Of a stretch of DNA of 64,000 nt, positions 40,270 to 48,758 are shown in pieces (positions within the stretch are counted from its first letter, which is position 1; the number at the start of each line of letters is the position of its first letter). A program made the position numbers and the translations under genes. Location of the stretch: positions 62,001 through 126,000 of the forward strand of contig JAERMQ010000004.1 in assembly GCA_016844745.1 (NCBI GenBank), in the 5' to 3' direction. The notes below the pieces were generated by a model that had not been told where the DNA came from, ran no database searches, and worked only from the letters and a program-made list of their open reading frames with translations. This stretch comes from Ignavibacteria bacterium. GTDB lineage: Bacteria > Bacteroidota > Ignavibacteria > Kapaibacteriales > UBA2268.

Positions 40270-43200
40270 ATGGAACAATTAGTTAATCTAAACGAGTTTG
40301 TATCATTCCGGCAGCGTATCTTAAGCGAAAAAAAATTCTTAAACGGTAAAATTACTTTAACCGTAAGCGCCGGCACATGTGGTCAGGCGAGCGGCGCTAA
40401 TGATGTTATAAGAATAATTAAAAAGTATATCCTTAAACGTTCGCTTCAGGAGAGAATCGCATTAAAAATAACCGGCTGTCAGGGATTTTGCGAAATGGAA
40501 CCGTTTGTCTTAGTCGAGCCGGGGCTGCATCTTTATCCGAAGATTCATCCGGATAATATACCGCGAATCGTCGATGCTGAGTTGAATGGTCATGTCGATG
40601 AAGGGTTATTGTATAAAGACCCGATTGCGCTTAAAACATATACTAATCAAGAAGAAATTCCTTTCTTCAAAAAGCAGAACCGTTTGGTTCTGAAGATGAA
40701 TCAGGAAATCGACCCAATCAGGATTTTGGATTATATAGAAGTTGGAGGCTATTCTGCATTAGAGAAAGTTCTTCAAAAATCTGACCCCGATTGGCTTATC
40801 AGTGAAATTAAAGCATCCGGGCTTCGGGGACGTGGTGGAGCAGGCTTCCCAACTGGTAGGAAATGGGAATTAGCCCGCAAATTCAGCCTTAAAGCACGGC
40901 AAAGCTACATCGTATGTAATGCCGACGAAGGCGACCCCGGTGCATATATGGACAGGAGCTTGCTCGAAGGAAATCCACATCGTATTATCGAAGGAATGTT
41001 GATAGCCGGAATTGCCATTGGAGCAAAAAACGGGATTATATATGTTCGCAGCGAATACCCGTTGGCTATAAAACATACAATGATAGCGCTTCATCAGGCA
41101 GAAGATAGCGGATTGTTGGGTAAGAATATATTAAATACAGGTTATGATTTCGAAATACAAATTGTTCGCGGTGCCGGCGCTTTTGTTTGCGGCGAGGAAA
41201 CTGCGCTTATACGCTCAATCGAAGGCTACAGAGGCGAACCGAGGCAGAGACCTCCTTATCCCATTGAAAAAGGTATCGACGGATTCCCAACCTGCATTAA
41301 TAATGTGGAAACATTAGCAAATGTCTCGATTATAATAAATATGGGAGCAGAGAAATACGCTCAAATCGGCATTCCAGGAAATACCGGCACAAAAATATTT
41401 TCATTAGTTGGGAAAATTAAAAACACCGGATTGGTCGAAGTTCCGCTCGGAACGAAAATCAATGAGGTTGTCTATAATATTGGTGGAGGAGCTCCTGGTA
41501 ATTCAAAGGTAAAAGCCGTACAGACAGGAGGTCCTTCAGGTGGATGCATTCCGGTTAGTATGTTCGAACTGCCTATTGATTACGAAAGCCTGAATAAAGT
41601 AGGCTCTATTATGGGTTCTGGCGGTATGATTGTAATGGATGAAAATACTTGTATGGTCGATGTAGCCAAGTATTTTATGAAATTCTTAAAGGAGGAATCC
41701 TGCGGAAAATGCTTTACCTGCCGCAAAGGAACGCAAAGGTTGTATGAATTATTAGACGATATTACCCGCGGAACTGCGACAATGGGGCATTTGGATTTGT
41801 TAGAAGAACTTGCTATTGTAGTAAGAGATACATCCATGTGCGGTTTAGGACAATCGGCAGCTAATCCCATTTTAAGCACAATGAAATACTTCCGCAATGA
41901 ATACGAACAGCATATATTAAATAAAAAATGCGATGCTTTCGTTTGCTCAAATCTGGTCGGAGCACCCTGCCAATCCGCATGTCCGCTCGGTACTGAAGCA
42001 TGGAAATATATTGCACATATAGCTCGCGGAGAATATGAAGAGGCGTATATCACAATAAGGGAAGCAAATCCGTTTCCTTCTGTTTGTGCCAGGGTTTGCG
42101 ACCATCCATGTGAAGTTAAATGCAAATCCGGAACGAGCGGGGGAGAGGCAATCGCTGTCCGTGCATTGAAACGGTTTATAACAGACCGTACTGACCCATC
42201 GATTTATAAACCCAAAAGGGAATATAGTAAATACAAGAAAGATAAAGTTGCGGTTATCGGTTCCGGTCCTGCCGGATTGACGGCAGCCCACTATTTATCA
42301 CTCAAGGGATATAAAGTTTCGATATTTGAAGCAGAAAATAATTACGGCGGCATGCTTACTTGTGCCATACCTACCTACAGGCTCCCGAAGGAAGTAATTT
42401 TGGCAGAGATATCTTCTATTCTCGATGATAATATTTCCATTACATGCAATACCGCATTAGGCAGGGATATTTCGGTTGATGGTTTGTTGGCGGATGGGTA
42501 TAGTGCAGTATTATTAGCATTGGGCGCTCATAAGAGCAGACCATTGGAAATTGAAAATGAAAATGTACCTGGTGTTTTACCATCTATAGAGTTCCTAAAA
42601 TCATTCAACATGAAAGGACAGTCGCAAGCAAAGGGGAGAGTAGGCGTTATAGGAGGCGGCAATTCGGCTATAGATGCTGCTCGTGTGGCTTTGCGCCAAC
42701 GGGACGTCCAAAACGTAACGATTTTATATCGCCGAACTAAAGAAGAAATGCCTGCATTTGCTGAAGAAATAGAAGCTGCGGAGCAGGAAGGTATTGAAAT
42801 AAAAACTTTGGTTACTCCATTAAAGATTTCAACCTCGAATGGTAAGTTATCTGGAATTTGCTGCATAAAAAACGAATTAGGCGATGTGGATTCATCTGGA
42901 AGGAGAAAACCTGTGGCTATTCCCGGCACTGAATTCGCACTTGAATTCGATACCTTAATTGTCGCTATCAGCGAAGATTCAGGTAAGGAAGTAATTTCAG
43001 CAATACATCAAAGCGGAATAGAAACAAAGGATAATAATACAATAAAAGCAGACCCAAGAACATTGCAGACAAGTATGAAAGGTGTATTTGCAGCAGGGGA
43101 TGTGATAACCGGACCAAATACGGTTATTCAAGCAATTGCAACCGGGAAAAGAGCCGCTTTAATGATAGACAGATATTTATCCGGTGTTCCATTAGAGCAG

Positions 43201-43458
43201 CCAATCGAAGCAAAATTACCAAAAGATTACATAGAACCTTTAGAGAAGACTCCTGAAGAAGATGAGACTTCGAAAAGAATAGAAACAATGCGGGCTGCGG
43301 CTGAATGGAGGATTCGCAATTTCTCTGAGGTCGAAGTATCGCTTTCGGCAGAGGAAGCATTTCGTGAAGCATCGCGCTGCTTGCGCTGTGATTTGGAATT
43401 TACAACACCTAAAGTTTGTACCAAAAGTGAAGTTAGAGAGGTGATGGTCAATGCTTAA
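40270..43458 (+). CDS. NuoF/HydB-like flavoprotein fused to a GltD-like NAD(P)H-FAD module
   Basis: 1062 aa. Part 1: N-terminal thioredoxin-like [2Fe-2S] segment (Cys37, Cys70, Cys74). Part 2: NuoF-type FMN/NADH domain with GLRGRGGAGFPTGRKW (184-199) and NADEGDPGAYMDRS (217-230), then an SLBB-like region. Part 3: [4Fe-4S] ligands Cys478, 481, 484 (SCGKCFTC) and 524. Part 4 (~555-640): Fe-S segment CQSACPLGTEAW and CARVCDHPCEVKC, as in GltD/DPYD. Part 5: FAD motif VIGSGPAGLTAAHYL (~660) and NAD(P)H motif VGVIGGGNSAIDAARVAL (~792), ending GVFAAGDVITGPNTVIQAIA. ATG has AAGGATAAA upstream. It is likely the electron-wiring core of the complex. Two nucleotide sites would allow NADH to NADPH or bifurcating transfer; direction unknown. 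Confidence 0.9.
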   Translation: MEQLVNLNEFVSFRQRILSEKKFLNGKITLTVSAGTCGQASGANDVIRIIKKYILKRSLQERIALKITGCQGFCEMEPFVLVEPGLHLYPKIHPDNIPRIVDAELNGHVDEGLLYKDPIALKTYTNQEEIPFFKKQNRLVLKMNQEIDPIRILDYIEVGGYSALEKVLQKSDPDWLISEIKASGLRGRGGAGFPTGRKWELARKFSLKARQSYIVCNADEGDPGAYMDRSLLEGNPHRIIEGMLIAGIAIGAKNGIIYVRSEYPLAIKHTMIALHQAEDSGLLGKNILNTGYDFEIQIVRGAGAFVCGEETALIRSIEGYRGEPRQRPPYPIEKGIDGFPTCINNVETLANVSIIINMGAEKYAQIGIPGNTGTKIFSLVGKIKNTGLVEVPLGTKINEVVYNIGGGAPGNSKVKAVQTGGPSGGCIPVSMFELPIDYESLNKVGSIMGSGGMIVMDENTCMVDVAKYFMKFLKEESCGKCFTCRKGTQRLYELLDDITRGTATMGHLDLLEELAIVVRDTSMCGLGQSAANPILSTMKYFRNEYEQHILNKKCDAFVCSNLVGAPCQSACPLGTEAWKYIAHIARGEYEEAYITIREANPFPSVCARVCDHPCEVKCKSGTSGGEAIAVRALKRFITDRTDPSIYKPKREYSKYKKDKVAVIGSGPAGLTAAHYLSLKGYKVSIFEAENNYGGMLTCAIPTYRLPKEVILAEISSILDDNISITCNTALGRDISVDGLLADGYSAVLLALGAHKSRPLEIENENVPGVLPSIEFLKSFNMKGQSQAKGRVGVIGGGNSAIDAARVALRQRDVQNVTILYRRTKEEMPAFAEEIEAAEQEGIEIKTLVTPLKISTSNGKLSGICCIKNELGDVDSSGRRKPVAIPGTEFALEFDTLIVAISEDSGKEVISAIHQSGIETKDNNTIKADPRTLQTSMKGVFAAGDVITGPNTVIQAIATGKRAALMIDRYLSGVPLEQPIEAKLPKDYIEPLEKTPEEDETSKRIETMRAAAEWRIRNFSEVEVSLSAEEAFREASRCLRCDLEFTTPKVCTKSEVREVMVNA

Positions 43459-44140
43459 TTTTCTATTAAACGGTCTGGAAGTACAAGTAGAGAATGGCAC
43501 AACTATTCTCGAAGCAGCGAGGTTTTACGGATTTCCTATACCCACACTTTGCTTCATGGACGGATTGAGTCCTTATGGAGCATGCAGGTTATGCGTCGTC
43601 GAAGTAGCGGATGCATCCGGAAGAACAAAATTAGTTTCCTCATGTACTTATCCGGTTGAAGAAGGTTTGCGAGTAAGAACTGCTTCAGCGCGTGTCGTAC
43701 ATGCGAGAAAGATGGTTATCGAATTGTTATTGGCTACCTGTCCGCAATCGAAAATCATCCAGGATTTGGCTTCGGCTCACAATGTCCGTCAGCAGCGTTT
43801 CAAACAGGAATACGAGGATTGTATTCTATGCGGATTATGCGTCAGGATGTGCGAAGAACAGATGATGGCAAAAGCGATTGGATTTGCGAACCGTGGAGAG
43901 CGAAGAACTATCGGAACTCCATTTGATTTGAAATCGGAAGAATGTAGGACTTGTGGCGGGTGTATATATGTCTGTCCGGCTTGCCAGCTTCGGTGCAGTT
44001 TTACCAATACCGAAAGTGCAATTTGCGGAGGGTGCGCTAATTTAGCGCCACCCTGCATCGAAAGCCATGTATTCGATGATATGATGTGTTATATGGAACC
44101 CTGCGTAGCATGTGAAATTGATAAAGTTATAAATAAATAA
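43451..44140 (+). CDS. Ferredoxin / NuoG-N-like iron-sulfur subunit (HoxU-like)
   Basis: 229 aa. The N-terminal plant-type [2Fe-2S] domain has Cys34, 45, 48 and 65 (CFMDGLSPYGACRLC, SSCTYP), as in NuoG/HydA/HoxU. Two 4Fe-4S motifs follow: DCILCGLCVRMCEEQ and ECRTCGGCIYVCPACQLRC. A further Cys set, ICGGCANLAPPC ... CYMEPCVACE, lies at the C-terminus. The His-Cys3 (N5-type) motif is not obvious. It would relay electrons from the NuoF-GltD protein. The ATG overlaps the previous gene's stop by 8 bases, so the two are co-translated. Confidence 0.88.
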   Translation: MLNFLLNGLEVQVENGTTILEAARFYGFPIPTLCFMDGLSPYGACRLCVVEVADASGRTKLVSSCTYPVEEGLRVRTASARVVHARKMVIELLLATCPQSKIIQDLASAHNVRQQRFKQEYEDCILCGLCVRMCEEQMMAKAIGFANRGERRTIGTPFDLKSEECRTCGGCIYVCPACQLRCSFTNTESAICGGCANLAPPCIESHVFDDMMCYMEPCVACEIDKVINK

Positions 44141-44150
44141 GGATTAAAAA

Positions 44151-45749
44151 ATGAACTCAAATCAATCTTATTCAAGAGTTAATTCATCTGCAGCAACTCT
44201 GACCAAGAACAGAACCGAAGATTCGGTTACTTCGATGTCGGGAATGTGCGTTACTTGCGTTGACGGTTGCATCGGCATGTGCGAAATCGGTAAATCTGCA
44301 TATCGCGGACACGAAGTAATTTATCCGCAGCCTTTCGGCGTGATTACTACAGCATCGGAAAAAGTATATCCGGTTGATTATTCTCATTTCTCTATTATGG
44401 GAACGGCAGTTGGAGCGCAAGGCATCGAAGCCGATAGCGACAAAGCAATATTCCCAAATGTTAATATGGAAGTCAAATTAGGGCATGACAACGGGATTAA
44501 ATTTAAATTACCATGGATTATCCCTGGTATTGGCTCGACTAATGTAGCCAAGAATAACTGGGAAGGATTAGCAATCGGCTCTGCTCTTTCGGGAACAGGA
44601 CTAACAATCGGAGAGAATGTTGTCGGTATGGATGTCGAAGCTATATTTAATAACGGAAGCATTGCAGATACTGTTGACTTAAAGCGGAGAGTCAAATTAT
44701 ACAAGGACCATCAGAGAGACGGTTATGGCGCTATCATAGTACAAGCTAACGTCGAGGATACAAGGCTTAAAGTGCAGGAATATGCAATTGAAAAATTGGG
44801 TGTCGAAATCGTTGAATTGAAATGGGGACAGGGTGCCAAGGATATCGGGGGAGAGGTAAAAATCAGGGATTTGGAGAAAGCACAGCTTCTTTATAAACGT
44901 GGCTATGTTGTGCTTCCTAATCCTATGGACGAGAAAGTAATCGAAGCGTTCAAGAAAGGCTCATTCAAAGAATTCGAGCGTCATTCAAGGGTCGGTATGG
45001 TTACGGAAGAAGGTTTTGCTATGCGGGTTGAGGAATTAAGAAAAGCCGGCGCTAAATATATATTCCTTAAAACCGGAGCTTATGGTCCGACCGATTTGGC
45101 AAGAGCTGTGAAATATGCTTCTAAATACAAGGTTGATATGCTGACCGTTGACGGAGCAGGAGGCGGAACCGGTATGAGTCCCTGGCGTATGATGAACGAA
45201 TGGGGGATTCCGTCGGTTGAATTACATTCTTTGCTATATATTTATGCGAAGCACTTGAAAGACAAGGGTGAATATCTACCCGCAATGGTAGTTGCCGGCG
45301 GATTTACCTTTGAAGACCAAATATTCAAGGGCTTGGCGCTTGGAGCTCCCTTTGTCAAAATGGTTGGAATGGCACGCGGACCAATTGCAGCGGCGATGGT
45401 TGGCAAGACGATCGGGAAGGCAATCGAAATAGACCAGATTCCTGTATTTGTCGAGCGATTTGGTCAGACTAAAGAAGAAATTTTCGTTTCGGCAACCGAA
45501 CTTATCCATCAACTTGGGAAAGATGAATTCGATAAACTTCCTCCGGGAGCTATCGGATTATATACTTATTATGAGAGATTAGCACAAGGATTGCGTCAGC
45601 TTATGTGCGGAGCCCGCAAATTCTCGACTGATTTAATTACGCGCAACGATATTGCTGCACTGACTCATCAGGCAGCAGAAGTATCAGGAATTAATTACAT
45701 TATGGATGTTGACAAGGAAGAAGCCTTCGGCATTTTAAATGGAAAGTGA
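44151..45749 (+). CDS. FMN-binding glutamate synthase domain protein (GltB-like, no glutaminase domain)
   Basis: 532 aa. From ~60 it matches the central/FMN TIM-barrel of glutamate synthase: VPGIGSTNVAKNNWEGLAIG-like IPGIGSTNVAKNNWEGLAIG, TVDGAGGGTGMSPWRMMNEW, VVAGGFTFEDQIFKGLALG. The N-terminal amidotransferase of classical GltB is absent. The usual C-x5-C-x4-C [3Fe-4S] motif is replaced by QLMCGARKFS. A Cys4 set near the N-terminus (Cys33, 36, 40, 44; GMCVTCVDGCIGMC) probably holds a cluster instead. Downstream partner of the NuoF-GltD and ferredoxin proteins, 10 bases apart. Likely an ammonium-using glutamate synthase or another FMN oxidoreductase; the substrate is not proven. Confidence 0.88.
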   Translation: MNSNQSYSRVNSSAATLTKNRTEDSVTSMSGMCVTCVDGCIGMCEIGKSAYRGHEVIYPQPFGVITTASEKVYPVDYSHFSIMGTAVGAQGIEADSDKAIFPNVNMEVKLGHDNGIKFKLPWIIPGIGSTNVAKNNWEGLAIGSALSGTGLTIGENVVGMDVEAIFNNGSIADTVDLKRRVKLYKDHQRDGYGAIIVQANVEDTRLKVQEYAIEKLGVEIVELKWGQGAKDIGGEVKIRDLEKAQLLYKRGYVVLPNPMDEKVIEAFKKGSFKEFERHSRVGMVTEEGFAMRVEELRKAGAKYIFLKTGAYGPTDLARAVKYASKYKVDMLTVDGAGGGTGMSPWRMMNEWGIPSVELHSLLYIYAKHLKDKGEYLPAMVVAGGFTFEDQIFKGLALGAPFVKMVGMARGPIAAAMVGKTIGKAIEIDQIPVFVERFGQTKEEIFVSATELIHQLGKDEFDKLPPGAIGLYTYYERLAQGLRQLMCGARKFSTDLITRNDIAALTHQAAEVSGINYIMDVDKEEAFGILNGK

Positions 45750-45760
45750 TTCTCTTTGGT

Positions 45761-45922
45761 GTTTAGACTGTAGGCTGATAAGGAAAAATTATGAGTTATG
45801 AATTATAAATTATAAATTATAAATCAAGAATTTTCAAGTATGATTTGTATAAAAGCAAATTGCTATTATAATTTATAACTTAAAATTTATAATTAATTCA
45901 AATAAGCCTACAGCCTAAAAAC
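45761..45922. repeat. Inverted repeat GTTTAGACTGTAGGCT / AGCCTACAGCCTAAAAAC with AT-rich inner hairpin
   Basis: The outer arms at 45761-45776 and 45905-45922 enclose an AATTATAAATTATAAATT stretch and its partner. It follows the gltB-like stop and may terminate the operon. Confidence 0.7.
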
Positions 45923-45925
45923 CTA

Positions 45926-46031
45926 ATTCGGCATCATTAGCTCTGATGCGTTTACATAGATGTTAGTTGGCTGGCGCTTTTTGATAGAGGGCAACCATAC
46001 CAATTAGCCGGGCTTAATTGCAAGTCCGCCT
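45926..46031. other. GC-richer block of unknown nature in a 560-bp gap
   Basis: This block in the gap 45750-46309 is visibly less AT-rich than its surroundings and has a GCATC..GATGC hairpin and GGCTGG/CCGGGC elements. No ORF of note is present. It could be a structured RNA or an unrecognised repeat; no known riboswitch was recognised. Confidence 0.3.
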
Positions 46032-46034
46032 TTT

Positions 46035-46084
46035 AAAAAACACCCCTTAAACCTGAGTAGTGACGGGTTTGAGGGGTTTATTTT
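46035..46084 (+). terminator. Terminator-like hairpin (ACCCCTTAAACC / GGTTTGAGGGGT)
   Basis: Arms AAACACCCCTTAAACC and GGGTTTGAGGGGTTT with an 11-base loop, followed by a T-rich tail. It lies about 290 bp after the gltB-like gene, so its link to that operon is uncertain. Confidence 0.45.
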
Positions 46085-46118
46085 ATTCTTTATTATTACT
46101 ATTAACAAAACTAAATTA

Positions 46119-46206
46119 TCAATTTACAATTTTGAAAATTGAAAATTGTAAAATTGAAAATTGTAAAATTGAAAATTGTAAAATTGAAAATTGAAAATTG
46201 TAAATT
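46119..46206. repeat. Tandem 15-bp repeat (GAAAATTGTAAAATT)
   Basis: Three perfect copies at 46141-46185 are followed by partial ones; an inverted partial copy (AATTTACAATTTTG) precedes them. It is related to the AAATTGAAAATT stretch at 53521-53640. Confidence 0.85.
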
Positions 46207-46309
46207 CATAAACATATACTTGTTCATCTTTCCATTAGATATAGTTAAAGTTGTTTTATTAAAGTATTTTTTATATTTTGTATAATTGAATTAATGAAGT
46301 GGTAAGTCA

Positions 46310-48406
46310 ATGAAAAATATAATTTATTTTCTAGTAATTATTAATTGTGCTGCTTTTTCACAAACGGATAAATACGGAGTACTTTTTGATTATAATATGC
46401 TGTTCCATTCTGCAAATTTTCAAAAGTTACCCGATGTTCCCAATTGCTGTCCGAAATTCGAAACCGGCTCGGGGAGCGGTATTACTCTTGGAATATTATA
46501 TGAGATGCCTCTTTATAAAGATTTAAGTTTTATGCTTCGTCTGGTATATTCCAATCAGAATGGAAATTTAACAGACGATGAATTAAAAACAATTTCAGTC
46601 GATGGCAATGCAGTATTAACGGGAATCCGGCATACTTTGAATTTTGATTTTGGAAGCATTTTAGCGCAACCCATGTTGAATTATAATTTGTATAAGTTTC
46701 TTAATCTTTCGGCAGGACTGTCCTTTGGCGCAATGACTCAACAGAATTTCAAACAAAGTGAAGTCCTGGTTGATAGAGGTGCATTCGTCGGTAAGAATAC
46801 AAATATCAGGAATGATATTTCCGGAACAATTAAAAATGCAACATCAATAAGCCTGCAATTTTTAGTTGGATTAAATGCCGATTTCCCTTTAAATAAAAAA
46901 GGAAGTTTATTCCTTTCTCCTGAGATTTATTATGGTAAAAACCTCCTGCCTCTCGTTAAAGACTTAACCTGGAATTATTATGGATTCTTTTTTGGTTTGG
47001 CATTGAAATATTCACCTCCTGTTATTGAAATTAAGGAGCAAATTAGAAAACAAATTCGTATTGATACAATCAAAATACCCGAAGAGGACATTAGCAAAAG
47101 CTATGTCAATCAGGGTAAAGAACGATTTACGACTGATACTTTGCTAACTGAAGATACAAGATTAATCAATCAAATTACTTCAAGGACAGATACTTTATTT
47201 ATACAAAAACCTGTTATATTAACTGCCGAAGTAAACGCTGTCGGTGTAGAGCAGGACAATACAGAGAGTTCGGATATTGTAATCAGGAATGAAGAATTTC
47301 TTTCTTCAACCATGAAACCATTACTAAATTATGTATTCTTTGATTATAATTCTGCTCAGCTTCCCGAACGATACAAGAGTATTCCACCGGAGAATACGGG
47401 AAATTTCAATATAAATAATTTGTTTGATTCTTCGACTCTTGCAACTTATTACGATGTCCTAAATATCATCGGGAAGCGGCTTACGGAGCATCCCAAGGCA
47501 GATTTAACAATCATAGGCTGCAACTCAAATCTTGATTTGGAAAAAGGAAATACATCTCTATCTCAGAATAGAGCTGATGCAGTTGCTACATATTTAAAAT
47601 ATGTATGGAAAATAGATTCCAAAAGAATTAAAATGCAATCAAGGAATTTGCCCGATATTCCATCAAACAGCAATGAAGCAGATGGAATCATAGAAAACCG
47701 CAGGGCAGAGATTTATTCGAATGACCCTTCAATTACCGCTCCCCTGTTTTTAAACGATACACTTCATCTTGTTAAGCCGATGACAATCCGGTTTGAACCA
47801 AAAGCTGAAGCAACAAAAGGAGTGAAACAATGGAAAATCAGTATTTCGTATAATGGTAGAGTTCATAAGGAATTATCCGGCACAGGCGAGATTAACTCAA
47901 AACCAGTATGGCAGATATCGGAAGACAAGGATTTTCTTAAAGAGAAATGTACAAAAATTGAATATACATTACAGGTTACCGATAACAGCGGCAGAGTTGT
48001 CACGACCCAGCCAAAGTACATACCGGTTGATGAAATAACGATTCGAAGTAAAAAAGAAAATTTGGTTAATGATAAAAGAATTGATAATTACAGCCTCATT
48101 TTATTCGATTTTGATAAAAAAGACATAAACAAACCCAATAGGGAAATAATCAATTTTGTTAACAAGAATATTGAAAGCAACTCTACGGTTAACATAGCTG
48201 GATATACTGATAGAATGGGCGAAGATGACTATAATCAATCATTATCCGATGGAAGGGCAAAATCAGTCGAGCGGGCTATTACAAGCGGCAGTAAAAGTTC
48301 CATGGGGGTAGGTGAATCAAAATTGCTATTTACTAATGAACTACCCGAAGGGCGATTTTATTGCAGGACAGTATTGATAACGGTTGAAACTCCTATAAAT
48401 AAATAA
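46310..48406 (+). CDS. Outer-membrane barrel protein with two OmpA-like peptidoglycan-binding domains
   Basis: 698 aa with signal peptide (MKNIIYFLVIINCAAFSQ). Residues ~20-235 look like an outer-membrane beta-barrel (alternating strands, aromatic ends). OmpA-like domain 1 lies at ~340-475 (VFFDYNSAQLPERY; TIIGCNSNLD; LSQNRADAVATYL; NRRAEI). Domain 2 lies at ~598-695 (ILFDFDKKDINKPNREIINF; IAGYTDRMGEDDYNQSLSDG; RAKSVERAI). Between them is an Ig-like segment (~485-590). Two OmpA domains in one protein are unusual. It probably ties the outer membrane to peptidoglycan. A T9SS/gliding-type role is possible but unproven. Confidence 0.82.
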   Translation: MKNIIYFLVIINCAAFSQTDKYGVLFDYNMLFHSANFQKLPDVPNCCPKFETGSGSGITLGILYEMPLYKDLSFMLRLVYSNQNGNLTDDELKTISVDGNAVLTGIRHTLNFDFGSILAQPMLNYNLYKFLNLSAGLSFGAMTQQNFKQSEVLVDRGAFVGKNTNIRNDISGTIKNATSISLQFLVGLNADFPLNKKGSLFLSPEIYYGKNLLPLVKDLTWNYYGFFFGLALKYSPPVIEIKEQIRKQIRIDTIKIPEEDISKSYVNQGKERFTTDTLLTEDTRLINQITSRTDTLFIQKPVILTAEVNAVGVEQDNTESSDIVIRNEEFLSSTMKPLLNYVFFDYNSAQLPERYKSIPPENTGNFNINNLFDSSTLATYYDVLNIIGKRLTEHPKADLTIIGCNSNLDLEKGNTSLSQNRADAVATYLKYVWKIDSKRIKMQSRNLPDIPSNSNEADGIIENRRAEIYSNDPSITAPLFLNDTLHLVKPMTIRFEPKAEATKGVKQWKISISYNGRVHKELSGTGEINSKPVWQISEDKDFLKEKCTKIEYTLQVTDNSGRVVTTQPKYIPVDEITIRSKKENLVNDKRIDNYSLILFDFDKKDINKPNREIINFVNKNIESNSTVNIAGYTDRMGEDDYNQSLSDGRAKSVERAITSGSKSSMGVGESKLLFTNELPEGRFYCRTVLITVETPINK

Positions 48407-48476
48407 TGAATGTCGAATAATGAATGTCGAATAACAAAGGAAGATTGGTGAACAATAAAAAGGGTTGTATCTCAAA

Positions 48477-48672
48477 GTCAAGAAGAATGTCATTCTGAAC
48501 GAAGTGAAGAATCTTCTTCAAAATAAGATGTTTGTAAATTTGAGGTTAAATAATAATGATTATCTTAAAAGAAAATTATCATTATTATATTCTTTAAATA
48601 AGTAAATGTATTTTTAGTGAAGATCTTGCAAGAAGATTCTTCACTTTGTTCTGAATGACTTTCTACCTGACT
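48477..48672. repeat. Family-A inverted repeat with long loop
   Basis: The left arm 48477-48518 and right arm about 48631-48672 enclose ~110 bp of AT-rich sequence. It fills most of the gap 48407-48758. Confidence 0.8.
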
Positions 48673-48758
48673 TTTCAAACAGCTTTGAATAAATCTATGA
48701 GCTAATAAAATTTTTTACATAGATAATTACCAAATATAAAAAAATAAACGAGATAAAT

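Noticed and set aside
41580-42125. Minus-strand ORF of 181 aa inside the NuoF-GltD gene
   Set aside because: Antisense shadow of a clearly conserved coding region; biased composition follows the opposite frame.
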